Shown here: piece by piece, positions 1 to 8,122 of the stretch
Position numbering within the stretch: position 1 is the stretch's first letter
How the letters are laid out: each line of letters begins with the position of its first letter
Source of the DNA: Acidovorax sp. SUPP3334
GTDB taxonomy: Bacteria; Pseudomonadota; Gammaproteobacteria; Burkholderiales; Burkholderiaceae_C
DNA length: 64,000 bases
NCBI RefSeq assembly: GCF_030159055.1
Contig: NZ_BQXQ01000019.1
Span: 1 to 64,000, forward strand
Direction of reading: 5' to 3'
Made by a program: the position numbers and the translations under genes
The notes under the pieces: model-generated
Told to the model about the DNA's origin: nothing
The model's database searches: none
Seen by the model: the letters and a program-made list of their open reading frames with translations, nothing else

Positions 1-132
1 GCGCAGCGAACCCAAGCCCTGGCGAGCTGGCAGCACCACTACAACTGGCACCGACCGCACAGCGGCATCGGATCGATTGCCCCGATGGACAGGCTCATCC
101 CCGCAAACAACCTCTTGACGGTTCACATCTAG
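1..132 (+). CDS. Transposase C-terminus, IS481/IS3-like integrase fold (partial at left edge)
   Basis: An open frame enters from the left edge and ends at TAG 130-132. The visible residues include HHYNWHRPHSGIGSIAP, the C-terminal signature of DDE integrase-type transposases of the IS481 and IS3 families (the YN..RPH..L....P block after the catalytic Glu). The catalytic Asp residues and the helix-turn-helix would lie left of the window. IS481 is preferred over IS3 because the tail is short and the RPHSGIG.IAP spacing fits, but the family call is moderate. Confidence 0.65.
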   Translation, partial: AQRTQALASWQHHYNWHRPHSGIGSIAPMDRLIPANNLLTVHI

Positions 133-173
133 GGCTTGTACACGTCCATGTACGGGGAGTACGGATAAGAGGC
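1..173 (+). mobile_element. Right end of an IS481-type insertion sequence (partial)
   Basis: The window opens inside an insertion sequence. It holds the last 43 codons of a transposase followed by about 40 bases of terminal DNA containing a short palindrome (GTACA...TGTAC near 135-150). The element interrupts a porin gene whose 5' part lies to the right on the opposite strand. The exact terminal base cannot be fixed because the left end of the element is outside the window; the porin-like reading stops at 174, so the boundary is placed there provisionally. Confidence 0.6.
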
Positions 174-578
174 TTACGTGCTGGTGACGAGGTCGAAAAG
201 GATGTTGTATTGGCGGCCCATCGTGAGCCGTCCGAAGCCACCTTGCACTCCGACCCAGGATTGCTGGAAGTACGGCGTCGCCGCGGTGCCGGTGTCGGCA
301 CCGAAGCGGTTTTCCAGATTCACCAGCGCCTTCAGTCCACCGCCCAGGTCTTCGGTCACGTTGATACCCCAACGGCTTTGCGACATCCCTCCGCCAACCA
401 TCTGATTCAGCGAGCCACCCGGGCTGCCTGCCGGACCCTCATTGTTCGTATGGCGGTAGGCCATGTCCACAATACCGTACAGCTGCACGCTACTGGTATT
501 GGCCTGGGCGAAAAGCAATGGCGAAGCCACGGCAAGTACAGCGGCAGCAATCGTCTTTGTCACAAACGGAGTACGCAT
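174..578 (-). pseudogene. Gram-negative porin, N-terminal fragment cut by an insertion sequence
   Basis: This 134-residue frame has a clear signal peptide (MRTPFVTKTIAAAVLAVASPLLFAQA, cut after AQA) followed by the first beta strands of a Burkholderiales general porin: [50 protein letters not shown]. Intact members are about 340-370 residues, so only about one third remains. The frame stops at TAA 174-176, where the insertion sequence begins. The missing part should lie on the far side of the element, outside the window. The start and an upstream AGAGA ribosome-binding stretch look intact, so a truncated, probably non-functional product could still be made. Confidence 0.8.
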
Positions 579-724
579 GTTTTGTCTCTTTCTGCTTGGA
601 ATAAGGGAAATTCATTTTAGAAATCCCCCTTTTTGCAGAACAGACTGGTTGGCGGCAGACCCACAGGCGTTTTTCCTGGTTTTTTGTTACATGCGCGACA
701 GAGGAAAACCGGCCCCAAAAAAGC

Positions 725-763
725 AAAAAGCCACCGACCCGAAGGTCAGCGGCTTTTTTTCTT
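725..763 (-). terminator. Rho-independent terminator of the porin gene
   Basis: AAAAAGCC and GGCTTTTT arms enclose a nearly complementary ACCGACC / GGTCAGC segment with a CGAA loop. On the minus strand the stem is followed by a T-rich tract. It lies 33 bases after the porin stop codon. Because both flanks are A/T runs it could also work in the other direction. Confidence 0.75.
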
Positions 764-795
764 CTCAAGAAATGCTGACTGGTGTCAGCAATTCA

Positions 796-1830
796 TTAGA
801 AGGAGTGACGAATACCAACTTGGTAGCCGTTGACGTTCTCGCCAGGCAGAGCGGTAGCGCCGGTCAGGCCGTTGCTGGCCAGAACGCGCGTTGCGCCGCC
901 CTTGTTTTGCATGTGAGCGATCGTGCCGTACACAGCGGTGCGCTTGGACAGGTCATACACATAGCCCAGAGCCAGAACGCGCGAATCGGCGCCGCTGTTC
1001 TTCAGGTCGAGGTTCGCGAACGAAGCCTTCACCGTGCCTGGACCGACAGGAGCCGTCAGGCCGATCAGGTACGTAGCGTACTTGGTCTGCACAGCAGCGT
1101 TGTTCTTCTCTTGGTGATAGATGAAGATTGGCTTCACGACGCCCAGGTCGTACGAACCAGCGATGGAGTACGTGGTCACGTCTTGGGGAGCCGTAGCGCC
1201 GCGCAGCTTGTCAGCTGCCAGGGTCACGCTCAGAGGACCGTTTTCGTAACCGCCGGCCAAGCCGAGGTAGTTGCCAGCCTTGTCGTAGGCAGCGTTGGAA
1301 GGCGTTTCGCCGAAAGCGTAGTGCACGGTACCGAAGAAGCCACCCAGGTTGCCAGGGGTGCGGTAGCTCACGCCGTTGCCGATACGGAAAGGTTGGCCAG
1401 CGATGCCGAAGCCCAGGAAGTTAGCAACGCCAACTTGACCGAACGGGTCATACGAGCTGGGCTTCTCGTAGCCAGCCGTCATTTCACGACCCAGACGAAC
1501 TTCACCGAAGTTGCCCATCAGGCTCAGCGTGGAACGACGCTTGAATTCGAAGCCAGGACCCGTAGCGCCGCCGCCAGCACCGGTACCGGTGTCGTTCTGG
1601 ATAGCGCCTTCGAGCCAGAAACCAGCCTTCAGACCGCCACCGAGGTCTTCAACGCCGCGGAAACCCAGACGGCTGGTTGCATTGCCGCTGTTATACACGC
1701 CGGTCACGGAATTGTCGGCGGAAACGCGGCCAACGCCAGCGTCAACGATACCGAACATCGTGACGGAAGATTGAGCCATTGCAGCGCCGGAAGCAGCCAG
1801 CACAGCCAGGGCAATCAGGGATTTTTTCAT
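796..1830 (-). CDS. Outer-membrane general porin
   Basis: This is a complete 344-residue porin of the Burkholderiales Gram-negative porin family (OmpC-like, 16-stranded trimeric beta barrel). It allows passive diffusion of small hydrophilic solutes across the outer membrane. A signal peptide ([20 protein letters not shown]) is followed by [38 protein letters not shown] and [16 protein letters not shown], the conserved early strands and the L3 region. The protein ends in Phe (QVGIRHSF), the residue recognised by the BAM machinery. A GGAG ribosome-binding site precedes the ATG. It is a paralogue of the disrupted porin directly downstream on the same strand, whose loss it may compensate (inference). 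Confidence 0.93.
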   Translation of the reverse strand: MKKSLIALAVLAASGAAMAQSSVTMFGIVDAGVGRVSADNSVTGVYNSGNATSRLGFRGVEDLGGGLKAGFWLEGAIQNDTGTGAGGGATGPGFEFKRRSTLSLMGNFGEVRLGREMTAGYEKPSSYDPFGQVGVANFLGFGIAGQPFRIGNGVSYRTPGNLGGFFGTVHYAFGETPSNAAYDKAGNYLGLAGGYENGPLSVTLAADKLRGATAPQDVTTYSIAGSYDLGVVKPIFIYHQEKNNAAVQTKYATYLIGLTAPVGPGTVKASFANLDLKNSGADSRVLALGYVYDLSKRTAVYGTIAHMQNKGGATRVLASNGLTGATALPGENVNGYQVGIRHSF

Positions 1831-2137
1831 TGCGAGTTACTCCAAGGTTAAACGAGGGCGCCGGTTCGGGGGGCTGAGATGCACAAGCGCAGTCCGCCGG
1901 GTCCCCGGGCCAACCTCCTGGTGGGGAAGTTGTCCTTATTGCAACAGAGGCAGGTCGGTTTCGCAAAGGAATTCCCTCACAATTGCACCGAAAGGCCTAA
2001 ATCGTTGCTGTGCTGCAACAACCCTTAGAGCCGTCACGGAATCGACTCATTGCGGCGCCGCCTGTGCAAAGGGTGCTCGCATTTGTTGCATCCATCCGAA
2101 ATCTTTTGTTGCACTTCGAATTTCACTTCGTTTTTCC
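1831..2137. other. Intergenic region between divergent porin and coq7
   Basis: 307 bases with no convincing gene. It must hold the promoters of both divergent genes. The only structure seen is a 9-base direct repeat TTTGTTGCA at 2092-2100 and 2105-2113 just before coq7, plus further TTGCAAC-type words and a small GTTGC...GCAAC palindrome near 2004-2020. No known operator was recognised. Confidence 0.4.
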
Positions 2138-2755
2138 ATGGACCAATTATTGACGGCGGTGGACACCGCGCTGCGCACCTTGTTCGCCAAGCCGCGCGCC
2201 AGCGAACCCTCCCCCGCCCGCGAGCATGCGGAAGCCGAATTATCCCCGGCCGAAAAGCGTTTGGCAGGCGCCCTGATGCGGGTCAATCACGTGGGCGAAG
2301 TCTGTGCACAAGCGCTTTATACCGGTCAGGCGGCGGTCACCCGGGATGTGCAACTGCGTAACCATCTGCTCGAAGCAGCCCGCGAAGAGACAGACCACCT
2401 TGCCTGGACGCGGGAACGGCTCGATGCGCTGGGCCACCGGCCGAGCCTGCTCAATCCGCTGTGGTTCGCCGGAGCATTCGCCATTGGCTGGACGGCCGCG
2501 CAGGTCAGCGACCGGGCGAGCCTGGGTTTCGTGGTCGAAACCGAGCGGCAGGTGGCACGGCATCTGCAAAGCCATCTGGACAGATTGCCTGCCCGGGACC
2601 TGGCATCGCGTTCGGTCGTGGCCCGCATGAAAAGCGATGAGGAGCGGCATGCCAACGGCGCGCTGGCGGCAGGCGGACAGCAATTGCCGGCCCCCGTGCG
2701 CCTGCTGATGAAGGCGGCCGCCAAATGCATGACCACCGTGGCTCACCGCATCTGA
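2138..2755 (+). CDS. coq7: 2-polyprenyl-3-methyl-6-methoxy-1,4-benzoquinone monooxygenase (DMQ hydroxylase)
   Basis: Coq7 carries out the penultimate hydroxylation of ubiquinone biosynthesis, turning demethoxyubiquinol into the 5-hydroxy intermediate at the inner membrane. The 205-residue protein has the ferritin-like di-iron ligand pattern: an early Glu in [16 protein letters not shown], the ExxH in REETDHLAW, a Glu in [11 protein letters not shown] and the second ExxH in [11 protein letters not shown] hydrophobic stretch ([14 protein letters not shown]) fits its interfacial membrane association. Length and start match the bacterial Coq7 family. It is monocistronic and divergent from the porin. 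Confidence 0.95.
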   Translation: MDQLLTAVDTALRTLFAKPRASEPSPAREHAEAELSPAEKRLAGALMRVNHVGEVCAQALYTGQAAVTRDVQLRNHLLEAAREETDHLAWTRERLDALGHRPSLLNPLWFAGAFAIGWTAAQVSDRASLGFVVETERQVARHLQSHLDRLPARDLASRSVVARMKSDEERHANGALAAGGQQLPAPVRLLMKAAAKCMTTVAHRI

Positions 2756-2764
2756 AGCTGCCGG

Positions 2765-3214
2765 TCACCCTTCGATGATGTCGAATCCCGTGGTGATTTC
2801 GGCCGTCTTCGCCAGCATGATGCTGGCCGAGCAGTATTTCTCATGGCTCATGGCAATCGCGCGCTCCACCGCTGCGGCGGGCAGATCCTTGCCGGTCACG
2901 GTGAATTGCATGTGGATGCGCGTGAAGACCTTGGGATCGACGGGTGCGCGCTCCGAGGTGAGCTTGACGCTGCAGCCCCGCACGTCATGCCGGCCACGCT
3001 TGAGGATGAGCACGACGTCGTAGGCGGTGCAGCCGCCGGTGCCCGCGAGTACGGTTTCCATGGGCCGTGGCGCCAGGTTCTGCCCGCCATTGGCAGGGTT
3101 GGCCCCGTCGGGCGCACCGTCCATGGCCAGCACGTGGCCGCTGCCGGTTTCGGCGATGAAACCCATGCCGGAACGGGTGCCCGAAGCGCCCGTCCAGGTG
3201 ACTGTGCATTCCAT
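2765..3214 (-). CDS. OsmC/Ohr-family protein (YhfA-like)
   Basis: A 149-residue OsmC-fold protein. Members reduce organic hydroperoxides or protect against oxidative stress as dimers using two cysteines. Both are present: one in LAGTGGCTAYDVV and one in SHEKYCSASIML. The central APRPMETVLAG segment is typical of the YhfA branch. The frame is open further upstream, but the ATG at 3212-3214 (MECTVTW) is preferred because GGAG lies about 8 bases before it and the extra upstream residues are not family-like. It converges with coq7 with only 9 bases between the stops. The precise substrate cannot be told. Confidence 0.88.
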   Translation of the reverse strand: MECTVTWTGASGTRSGMGFIAETGSGHVLAMDGAPDGANPANGGQNLAPRPMETVLAGTGGCTAYDVVLILKRGRHDVRGCSVKLTSERAPVDPKVFTRIHMQFTVTGKDLPAAAVERAIAMSHEKYCSASIMLAKTAEITTGFDIIEG

Positions 3215-3302
3215 GTTGTTTTTCTCCATCAAAAAAAGCGAAAACGGCATTTCCATCCCACGATGGCCCGTCAATTTTGCTGCAACGCAGCATCCTTTGG
3301 GC

Positions 3303-3434
3303 TACACTTCGAGCCATGCGTTGCCCGAAAGGGCCGACAGCAAACCCAGAAAGTTTGTTCGCACCCATTGTCTCCTCCATCTCCTCAAAGGATGGATTCG
3401 GCCCCGGTCTTCACAGTCCGGGGCCGTTTTTTTT
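3303..3434 (+). ncRNA. Candidate small RNA or ilvA leader with two CTCCTC motifs
   Basis: A gene-free interval between the OsmC gene and ilvA holds a -10-like TACACT (3303-3308), a CCATC...GATGG hairpin (3377-3395) whose loop exposes TCCTC, a second CTCCTCC just before it (3372-3378), and a strong terminator. The layout (short transcript, anti-Shine-Dalgarno CU-rich motifs in loop and linker, Rho-independent end) resembles CCUCCUCCC-motif regulatory RNAs known in proteobacteria. The alternative is an attenuated leader of ilvA, which starts 85 bases after the T run. The -35 is poor. No expression evidence is available. Confidence 0.4.
3399..3434 (+). terminator. Strong Rho-independent terminator upstream of ilvA
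   Basis: A perfect 9-bp GC stem (CGGCCCCGG / CCGGGGCCG) with a 10-base loop is followed by eight T. It faces ilvA but lies before it, so it ends either a separate short transcript or an ilvA leader. Confidence 0.85.
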
Positions 3435-3519
3435 GTCCTTCGCGTGGCGGTGGCGTGCCGAAAGCCAACCTCTATGATGGCGGCCCGCTCGCCACCGGCG
3501 CGGCAATGATTCGAACGAC

Positions 3520-5085
3520 ATGACCCAGCACCTCACGCCCCTGGACTATCTGAAGAAGATCCTCACCGCCCGCGTCTACGACGTGGCGGTCGAGTCGGCC
3601 CTGGAACCTGCGAAGGCCCTGAGCCGCCGGCTCCACAACCAGGTGCTGCTCAAGCGCGAGGACCAGCAGCCGGTGTTCAGCTTCAAGCTGCGGGGCGCCT
3701 ACAACAAGATGGCGCACCTGTCGCCCGAGCAGCTTCGCAAAGGCGTGATTTGCGCCTCGGCCGGAAACCACGCCCAGGGCGTGGCGATGAGCGCACACAA
3801 GCTGGGCACGCGTGCCGTCGTCGTCATGCCCACGACGACCCCCCAACTCAAGGTGGATGCCGTCAAGACACTGGGCGGCGAGGTGGTGCTGCACGGCGAC
3901 AGCTACTCCGACGCCTACGGTCACGCCATCGAGCTGCAGGCGGCGCAGGGCTTGACGTTCGTGCATCCCTTCGACGACCCCGACGTGATCGCCGGCCAGG
4001 GCACCATCGCCATGGAAATCCTGCGCCAGCTGCAAAGCCTGGGCAGCAACCGGCTCGATGCGGTGTTCGTGGCGATCGGCGGCGGCGGCCTGGTGAGCGG
4101 CGTGGCCAATTACATCAAGGCCGTGCGCCCCGAGATCCGCATCATCGGCGTGCAGATGAACGATTCCGACGCCATGGCGCAGTCGGTGGCGTCGGGCAGC
4201 CGGGTCACGCTGGCCGATGTGGGGCTGTTTTCCGACGGCACGGCCGTCAAGCTGGTGGGCGAGGAAACCTTCCGCGTGGCCCAGGGCCTGGTGGATGAGT
4301 TCATGACCGTGGACACCGATGCGGTCTGCGCGGCGATCAAGGACATCTTCGTGGACACGCGCAGCATCGTGGAGCCCGCCGGCGCGCTGGCGGTGGCGGC
4401 CATCAAGCAGTACGTGGAAAAGCACGATACGCGCGGCGAAACCTACGCTGCCATCCTGTGCGGCGCCAACATGAATTTCGACCGCCTGCGCTTCGTGGCC
4501 GAGCGGGCCGAGGTCGGCGAGGAGCGTGAAGCCCTGCTGGCCGTCACGATTCCCGAGGAGCGCGGCAGCTTCAAGCGGTTCTGCGAAGTGGTGGGCGAGC
4601 TGCCGGGAGGCCCACGCAACGTGACCGAGTTCAACTACCGCATCAGCGACGCGGCGCGCGCCCATGTCTTCGTGGGCCTGACCACGCGCGGCAAGGGCGA
4701 GTCGGAAAAGATCGCGCTCCACTTCCAGCACCACGGCTTCCAGGCGCTGGACCTCACCCACGACGAGTTGACCAAGGAGCATTTGCGCCACTTGGTGGGC
4801 GGCCGGTCCGCGCTCGCGCAGGAGGAGCGGCTGCTGCGCTTCGTGTTTCCGGAGCGGCCGGGCGCGCTGTTCAAGTTCCTGAGCCTGATGCAGCCGAGCT
4901 GGAACATCAGCCTGTTCCACTACCGCAACCAGGGCGCCGACTACGGGCGCATTCTGGTGGGCATGCAGGTGCCGGCAGGCGATGCGGCGGCGTTCGACGC
5001 CTTTCTCGCCACGCTGGGCTACCCGTACGTGGAAGAGACGATGAACCCCGCCTACCAGCTCTTCCTGCAGGCCGGACACGCCTGA
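3520..5085 (+). CDS. ilvA: Threonine ammonia-lyase, biosynthetic
   Basis: IlvA deaminates L-threonine to 2-oxobutanoate, the committed step of isoleucine synthesis, in the cytoplasm. The 521-residue protein has the PLP-binding Lys at about residue 56 (SFKLRGAYN), the SAGNHAQGVA loop, the glycine-rich phosphate loop GGGGLVSGVA, and two C-terminal ACT-like regulatory domains (roughly residues 335-515) that mark the isoleucine-inhibited biosynthetic enzyme rather than the short catabolic TdcB type. The ATG at 3520 gives the usual N-terminus. A terminator hairpin just upstream may regulate it. Confidence 0.96.
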   Translation: MTQHLTPLDYLKKILTARVYDVAVESALEPAKALSRRLHNQVLLKREDQQPVFSFKLRGAYNKMAHLSPEQLRKGVICASAGNHAQGVAMSAHKLGTRAVVVMPTTTPQLKVDAVKTLGGEVVLHGDSYSDAYGHAIELQAAQGLTFVHPFDDPDVIAGQGTIAMEILRQLQSLGSNRLDAVFVAIGGGGLVSGVANYIKAVRPEIRIIGVQMNDSDAMAQSVASGSRVTLADVGLFSDGTAVKLVGEETFRVAQGLVDEFMTVDTDAVCAAIKDIFVDTRSIVEPAGALAVAAIKQYVEKHDTRGETYAAILCGANMNFDRLRFVAERAEVGEEREALLAVTIPEERGSFKRFCEVVGELPGGPRNVTEFNYRISDAARAHVFVGLTTRGKGESEKIALHFQHHGFQALDLTHDELTKEHLRHLVGGRSALAQEERLLRFVFPERPGALFKFLSLMQPSWNISLFHYRNQGADYGRILVGMQVPAGDAAAFDAFLATLGYPYVEETMNPAYQLFLQAGHA

Positions 5086-5103
5086 GCACGGCGTTAGTCA
5101 AAA

Positions 5104-5156
5104 CAGCCTCCAGCGCAATCATCACTAGGGCACATAGCTATTTATTCGATAGCAAA
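5104..5156 (+). repeat. Comamonadaceae palindromic repeat, copy 1
   Basis: This copy carries the core pattern GCCTCCAGCGCAAT, CACTAGGG, then ATAGCTAT...ATAGCA with a short A/T-rich loop. It fills the gap between ilvA and cobS and ends 4 bases before the cobS start. The same pattern recurs near 16.8, 22.4 and 31.6 kb, and as short cores inside two genes. Confidence 0.85.
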
Positions 5157-5160
5157 CCAG

Positions 5161-5973
5161 ATGCAAGCCCTTCGCCACTTTCTGCTGGCCGTTCAGTTCT
5201 TCACCCGGATTCCGGTCACCGGCCGCGTGGCGGCCTGGGTGGGCTACAGCCCTGCCCTGCTGCGTGCGAGCGCTGGGCACTTTCCAGGGGTGGGATGGCT
5301 GGTGGCAGCGGTGTCAGTGGCCGTTTACGCCATGCTCGGGTGGGGGCTCGGGCCGCAGCCGCTGGCGCCCTGGGTGTGCGCGGTGTTCAGCACGGCGGCC
5401 ACGGTGCTCGCCACGGGAGGCTTTCATGAAGACGGCCTGGCCGACGTGGCCGATGGCCTGGGCGGCAGCCTGCAGCGCGAACGGGCGCTGGAGATCATGA
5501 AGGATTCCCGCGTCGGCGCCTTCGGAGCCATGGCACTGGTGCTGGCGCTGGTGGCCAAGCTCGCCTTGCTCGCGCTGCTGGGGTCGGCCGGCCTGGGTGT
5601 GGTGCTGCCGGCCCTGGTGGGCGCTCATGTGCTTTCGCGCTTCTGGCCGCTGGTGCTGGTCCGCACGCTGGCCCACGTGGGCGACACGGCCACGTCCAAG
5701 AGCAAGCCGCTGGCGGACCAGATCAGCCTGCGCTCGCTGGGCACTGCGGCCTTGTGGACCATTGGGCCTCTGGCGCTGATGGCGGCTGCGCTGGGCGCTA
5801 CTGCACTGATGGCATCCGTCGCTTTCAGCGCCGCAGCCATGCTGTGGATGCGGCGCTGGTTCGCGCGCCGGCTGGGCGGCTTTACCGGCGATTGCCTGGG
5901 TGCGGCGCAGCAGATCGGCGAGATCGCCATCTACCTGGGCGTGGCCATCGCACTAGGCCAGGGCCTGCGGTGA
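5161..5973 (+). CDS. cobS: Adenosylcobinamide-GDP ribazoletransferase (cobalamin synthase)
   Basis: CobS joins adenosylcobinamide-GDP to alpha-ribazole (phosphate) in the last assembly steps of cobalamin, in the inner membrane. The 270-residue protein has the family opening FLLAVQFFTRIPV, the metal-binding GGFHEDGLADVADGLGG block and 5-7 hydrophobic segments. No convincing ribosome-binding site is seen because the preceding bases belong to the palindromic repeat, so translation signals may have been displaced. It is coupled to cobC by a GTGA overlap. No other cobalamin genes are in the window. Confidence 0.93.
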   Translation: MQALRHFLLAVQFFTRIPVTGRVAAWVGYSPALLRASAGHFPGVGWLVAAVSVAVYAMLGWGLGPQPLAPWVCAVFSTAATVLATGGFHEDGLADVADGLGGSLQRERALEIMKDSRVGAFGAMALVLALVAKLALLALLGSAGLGVVLPALVGAHVLSRFWPLVLVRTLAHVGDTATSKSKPLADQISLRSLGTAALWTIGPLALMAAALGATALMASVAFSAAAMLWMRRWFARRLGGFTGDCLGAAQQIGEIAIYLGVAIALGQGLR

Positions 5974-6581
5974 CGCGGCGCCTTTGGCTGGTGCGGCATG
6001 CCGTGCCGCTGGTGGCGCCGGGGCTGTGCTACGGAGCGCTCGACGTTCCCGCCGACCTGGCCGCCACCGCCGACGCCGCGCGCCGGCTGGCCCAGGCCCT
6101 GCCGCACGCCTTGGCGGCCGCGTTCCACTCGCCGCTACAAAGATGTGAGCAGCTTGCGCATGCCCTGATTGCGCCAAGGCCCGATCTGGCTTGCGAACCC
6201 GACGGAAGAATCGCCGAGATGGACTTCGGCGCCTGGGAAGGACGCCCGTGGGATGCCATCGCCCGTGCCGACATCGATGCCTGGACGCAGCGCTTTCCCG
6301 ACCCCCGCCCCAGTGGCGGCGACAGCCTGGCCGCGATGCTGCAGCGCGTGGGCGCCGCGCTGGACGAGGCACGAAAGACATCGCGCGACCGCGATGGCGA
6401 CGTGCTGTGGATCACCCACGCCGGGGTGGCGCGCTGCGTGCAATGGCTGCAGGCCGAGCCTGGGCGCATGCCGCGCGCCGACGAATGGCCGATCCCGGCA
6501 CCGGGCTATGGGGAATGGATGACCGTGCCGCTGGGCGACGGCACCAGCGGCGCCATTGCAGAGCATCGCCAGCCTGCCTGA
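5970..6581 (+). CDS. cobC: Histidine phosphatase, likely alpha-ribazole phosphatase
   Basis: A 203-residue phosphoglycerate-mutase-fold phosphatase. The catalytic RH dyad is in LWLVRHAVPLV (Ala replaces the common Gly after RH), the EMDFGAWEGRPW loop is typical of CobC, and the second catalytic His is in DVLWITHAGVAR. In this pathway CobC dephosphorylates alpha-ribazole-5'-phosphate or adenosylcobalamin-5'-phosphate. The GTG start at 5970 overlaps the cobS stop (GTGA), which shows translational coupling and supports the cobalamin role over a generic phosphatase. The frame is open further upstream inside cobS but not family-like there. Confidence 0.85.
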   Translation: MTRRLWLVRHAVPLVAPGLCYGALDVPADLAATADAARRLAQALPHALAAAFHSPLQRCEQLAHALIAPRPDLACEPDGRIAEMDFGAWEGRPWDAIARADIDAWTQRFPDPRPSGGDSLAAMLQRVGAALDEARKTSRDRDGDVLWITHAGVARCVQWLQAEPGRMPRADEWPIPAPGYGEWMTVPLGDGTSGAIAEHRQPA

Positions 6582-6656
6582 ATCGGTTGCACCGAATGTG
6601 CGCCGTGGCAGCCGAGCCAGCACGTCGGCGCTGGGTTGTCGGCGCTCCGCGCTCCG

Positions 6657-7100
6657 CTATCGCTTGTCCGGAATTTCCAGGGTGACGCTGGCAGCGCCAT
6701 CGGGCGTGGGGCCCAGGCGGGCCTGGCGGCGGCTCAAGGCTTGCAGCACCAGTCCTTCGGCCACGGTAGCGCCCACGCGGTACGGCTTGGCAGGCTGGCT
6801 GTCCACCGCAATCAAGGCCGCGCCGCCGCCGCTGGCCGTGCCGGCCAGCACTCCCACCAGGGCGAACCGGCTGGGCTCCTTCACCGCGGGGGCGGTGGGC
6901 GCCGCAGGGCCGGCGCCCAGCAGCCGGGCCAATGCCTGGGCATCGGGCGCGAGCGGCGCGGGCGCTGCCGCCGCCACGCCCGGCCCGGCCGGCCGGGCCG
7001 TCAGGCGCAGGCCCCAATAGACCACGCTTGCACCTGCCAGCGCCCACAGGGCCATCGTGCCCAGGCGCACGCCCCACCTGCCGTATGTATTTGTCACCAT
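6657..7100 (-). CDS. gspC: Type II secretion system protein GspC (short form)
   Basis: This 147-residue protein has a short cytoplasmic N-terminus, one membrane helix (VRLGTMALWALAGASVVYWGL, about residues 11-31), an Ala/Pro-rich linker and the periplasmic HR domain (FALVGVLAGTASGGGAALIAVD...KPYRVGATVAEGLVLQAL). HR domains link the inner-membrane platform to the secretin. The C-terminal PDZ or coiled-coil domain of longer GspC proteins is missing. The ATG at 7100 is preferred to the upstream open frame because it places the membrane helix near the start. The gene is divergent from gspG, with 47 bases between the starts. Confidence 0.85.
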   Translation of the reverse strand: MVTNTYGRWGVRLGTMALWALAGASVVYWGLRLTARPAGPGVAAAAPAPLAPDAQALARLLGAGPAAPTAPAVKEPSRFALVGVLAGTASGGGAALIAVDSQPAKPYRVGATVAEGLVLQALSRRQARLGPTPDGAASVTLEIPDKR

Positions 7101-7147
7101 CGCCCGATTATGATTGACCGCATCTGCCCTATCCGAGTCGCCCCTCA

Positions 7148-7600
7148 GTGAATTCACACGCTTCTTCCCTTGTCCGCACCGCACGCCGCCGCCTGGTGGC
7201 CGGCTTCACCCTGATCGAGCTGATGGTGGTGCTGGTGATCATCGGCGTGCTCGCCGCGCTCATCGTGCCCAACGTGCTCGACCGTGCCGACGACGCCCGC
7301 AGCACCGCGGCACGCACCGACATCACCAACATCGTGCAGGCCCTCAAGCTGTACCGCCTGGACAACCAGCGCTACCCCACCGCCGAGCAGGGCCTGCAGG
7401 CGCTCATCGCCAAGCCGTCATCCGGTCCCGCGCCCGGCAACTGGCGCCCTTACCTGGAAAAGCTGCCCAACGACCCCTGGGGCCGTCCCTACCAGTACCT
7501 CAGCCCCGGCATCAAGGGCGAAGTGGACGTGATGTCGTTCGGGGCCGACGGCCAGTCCGGCGGCGAGGGCAAGGATGCTGACATCGGCAGCTGGCAGTGA
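7148..7600 (+). CDS. gspG: Type II secretion major pseudopilin GspG
   Basis: The GTG start gives a 150-residue prepilin. The prepilin-peptidase site and helix are GFTLIELMVVLVIIGVLAALIVPN, with cleavage after Gly19 and Glu at mature position 5. The C-terminal domain has the GspG signature (QRYPTAEQGLQALI, LPNDPWGRPYQYLSPG, and the calcium-loop region DVMSFGADGQSGGEG). GspG is the main subunit of the periplasmic pseudopilus that pushes folded exoproteins through the secretin. It is the first gene of the long plus-strand gsp run; the peptidase gene gspO/pilD is not in the window. Confidence 0.96.
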   Translation: MNSHASSLVRTARRRLVAGFTLIELMVVLVIIGVLAALIVPNVLDRADDARSTAARTDITNIVQALKLYRLDNQRYPTAEQGLQALIAKPSSGPAPGNWRPYLEKLPNDPWGRPYQYLSPGIKGEVDVMSFGADGQSGGEGKDADIGSWQ

Positions 7601-7684
7601 AAGCCGCCCGACGGGCCCACGGCCCGGGCATCGCGCAATGGACATGAGCCCGCTGGCCTTCGGCCCGGTGGCGATCGATCTTCC

Positions 7685-8122
7685 GTGACTCCGCACCCTT
7701 TCCGCCGCGCCCGGGGCTTCACGCTGTTCGAGCTTTTGGTCGTGGTCTCGATCATTGCGCTGGCCACCGCCGGCGTGGGCTTCGCGCTGCGCGACAACGG
7801 CCAGACGCTGCTCGACCGCGAGGGCGAACGCCTGTCCGCGCTGCTGGAAGCGGCCCGTGCGCAATCGCGGGCTTCGGGCGCGACCGTGCGCTGGCGCGCG
7901 TTCGCTGGCGGCTTCCGTTTCGAAGGGCTGCCCGGCAACCCATCGCCGGGCGCCTGGCTCGACCCCGGCACGCAGGTGCTGGGACCGGCTGTGGTGCAAC
8001 TCGGGCCGGAGCCGCTCATCGGTCCGCAGCAGATCCTGCTGGCCAACCAGGGCCACCCGGGGCGGGCGGTGCGCGTGGTCACCGATGGTTTGCGGCCGTT
8101 CACCGTGGAGCCCACGCAATGA
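7685..8122 (+). CDS. gspH: Type II secretion minor pseudopilin GspH
   Basis: A 145-residue prepilin-like protein starting at GTG 7685. The processing site is RGFTLFELLVVVSIIAL. The rest fits GspH: a variable C-terminal beta domain with REGERLSALLEAARAQSRASG and VRWRAFAGGFRFEGLPG. Minor pseudopilin at the base of the tip complex. An 84-base gap separates it from gspG, and its stop overlaps the gspI start (ATGA). Confidence 0.9.
   Translation: MTPHPFRRARGFTLFELLVVVSIIALATAGVGFALRDNGQTLLDREGERLSALLEAARAQSRASGATVRWRAFAGGFRFEGLPGNPSPGAWLDPGTQVLGPAVVQLGPEPLIGPQQILLANQGHPGRAVRVVTDGLRPFTVEPTQ

Noticed and set aside
463-1851. Plus-strand frame of 462 codons opposite the porin
   Set aside because: The minus strand encodes a full porin with signal peptide and terminal Phe; the plus frame lacks any family signal.
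3303-3519. T-box riboswitch before ilvA
   Set aside because: No T-box sequence or specifier-loop structure is visible, and T-boxes are not expected in this group.
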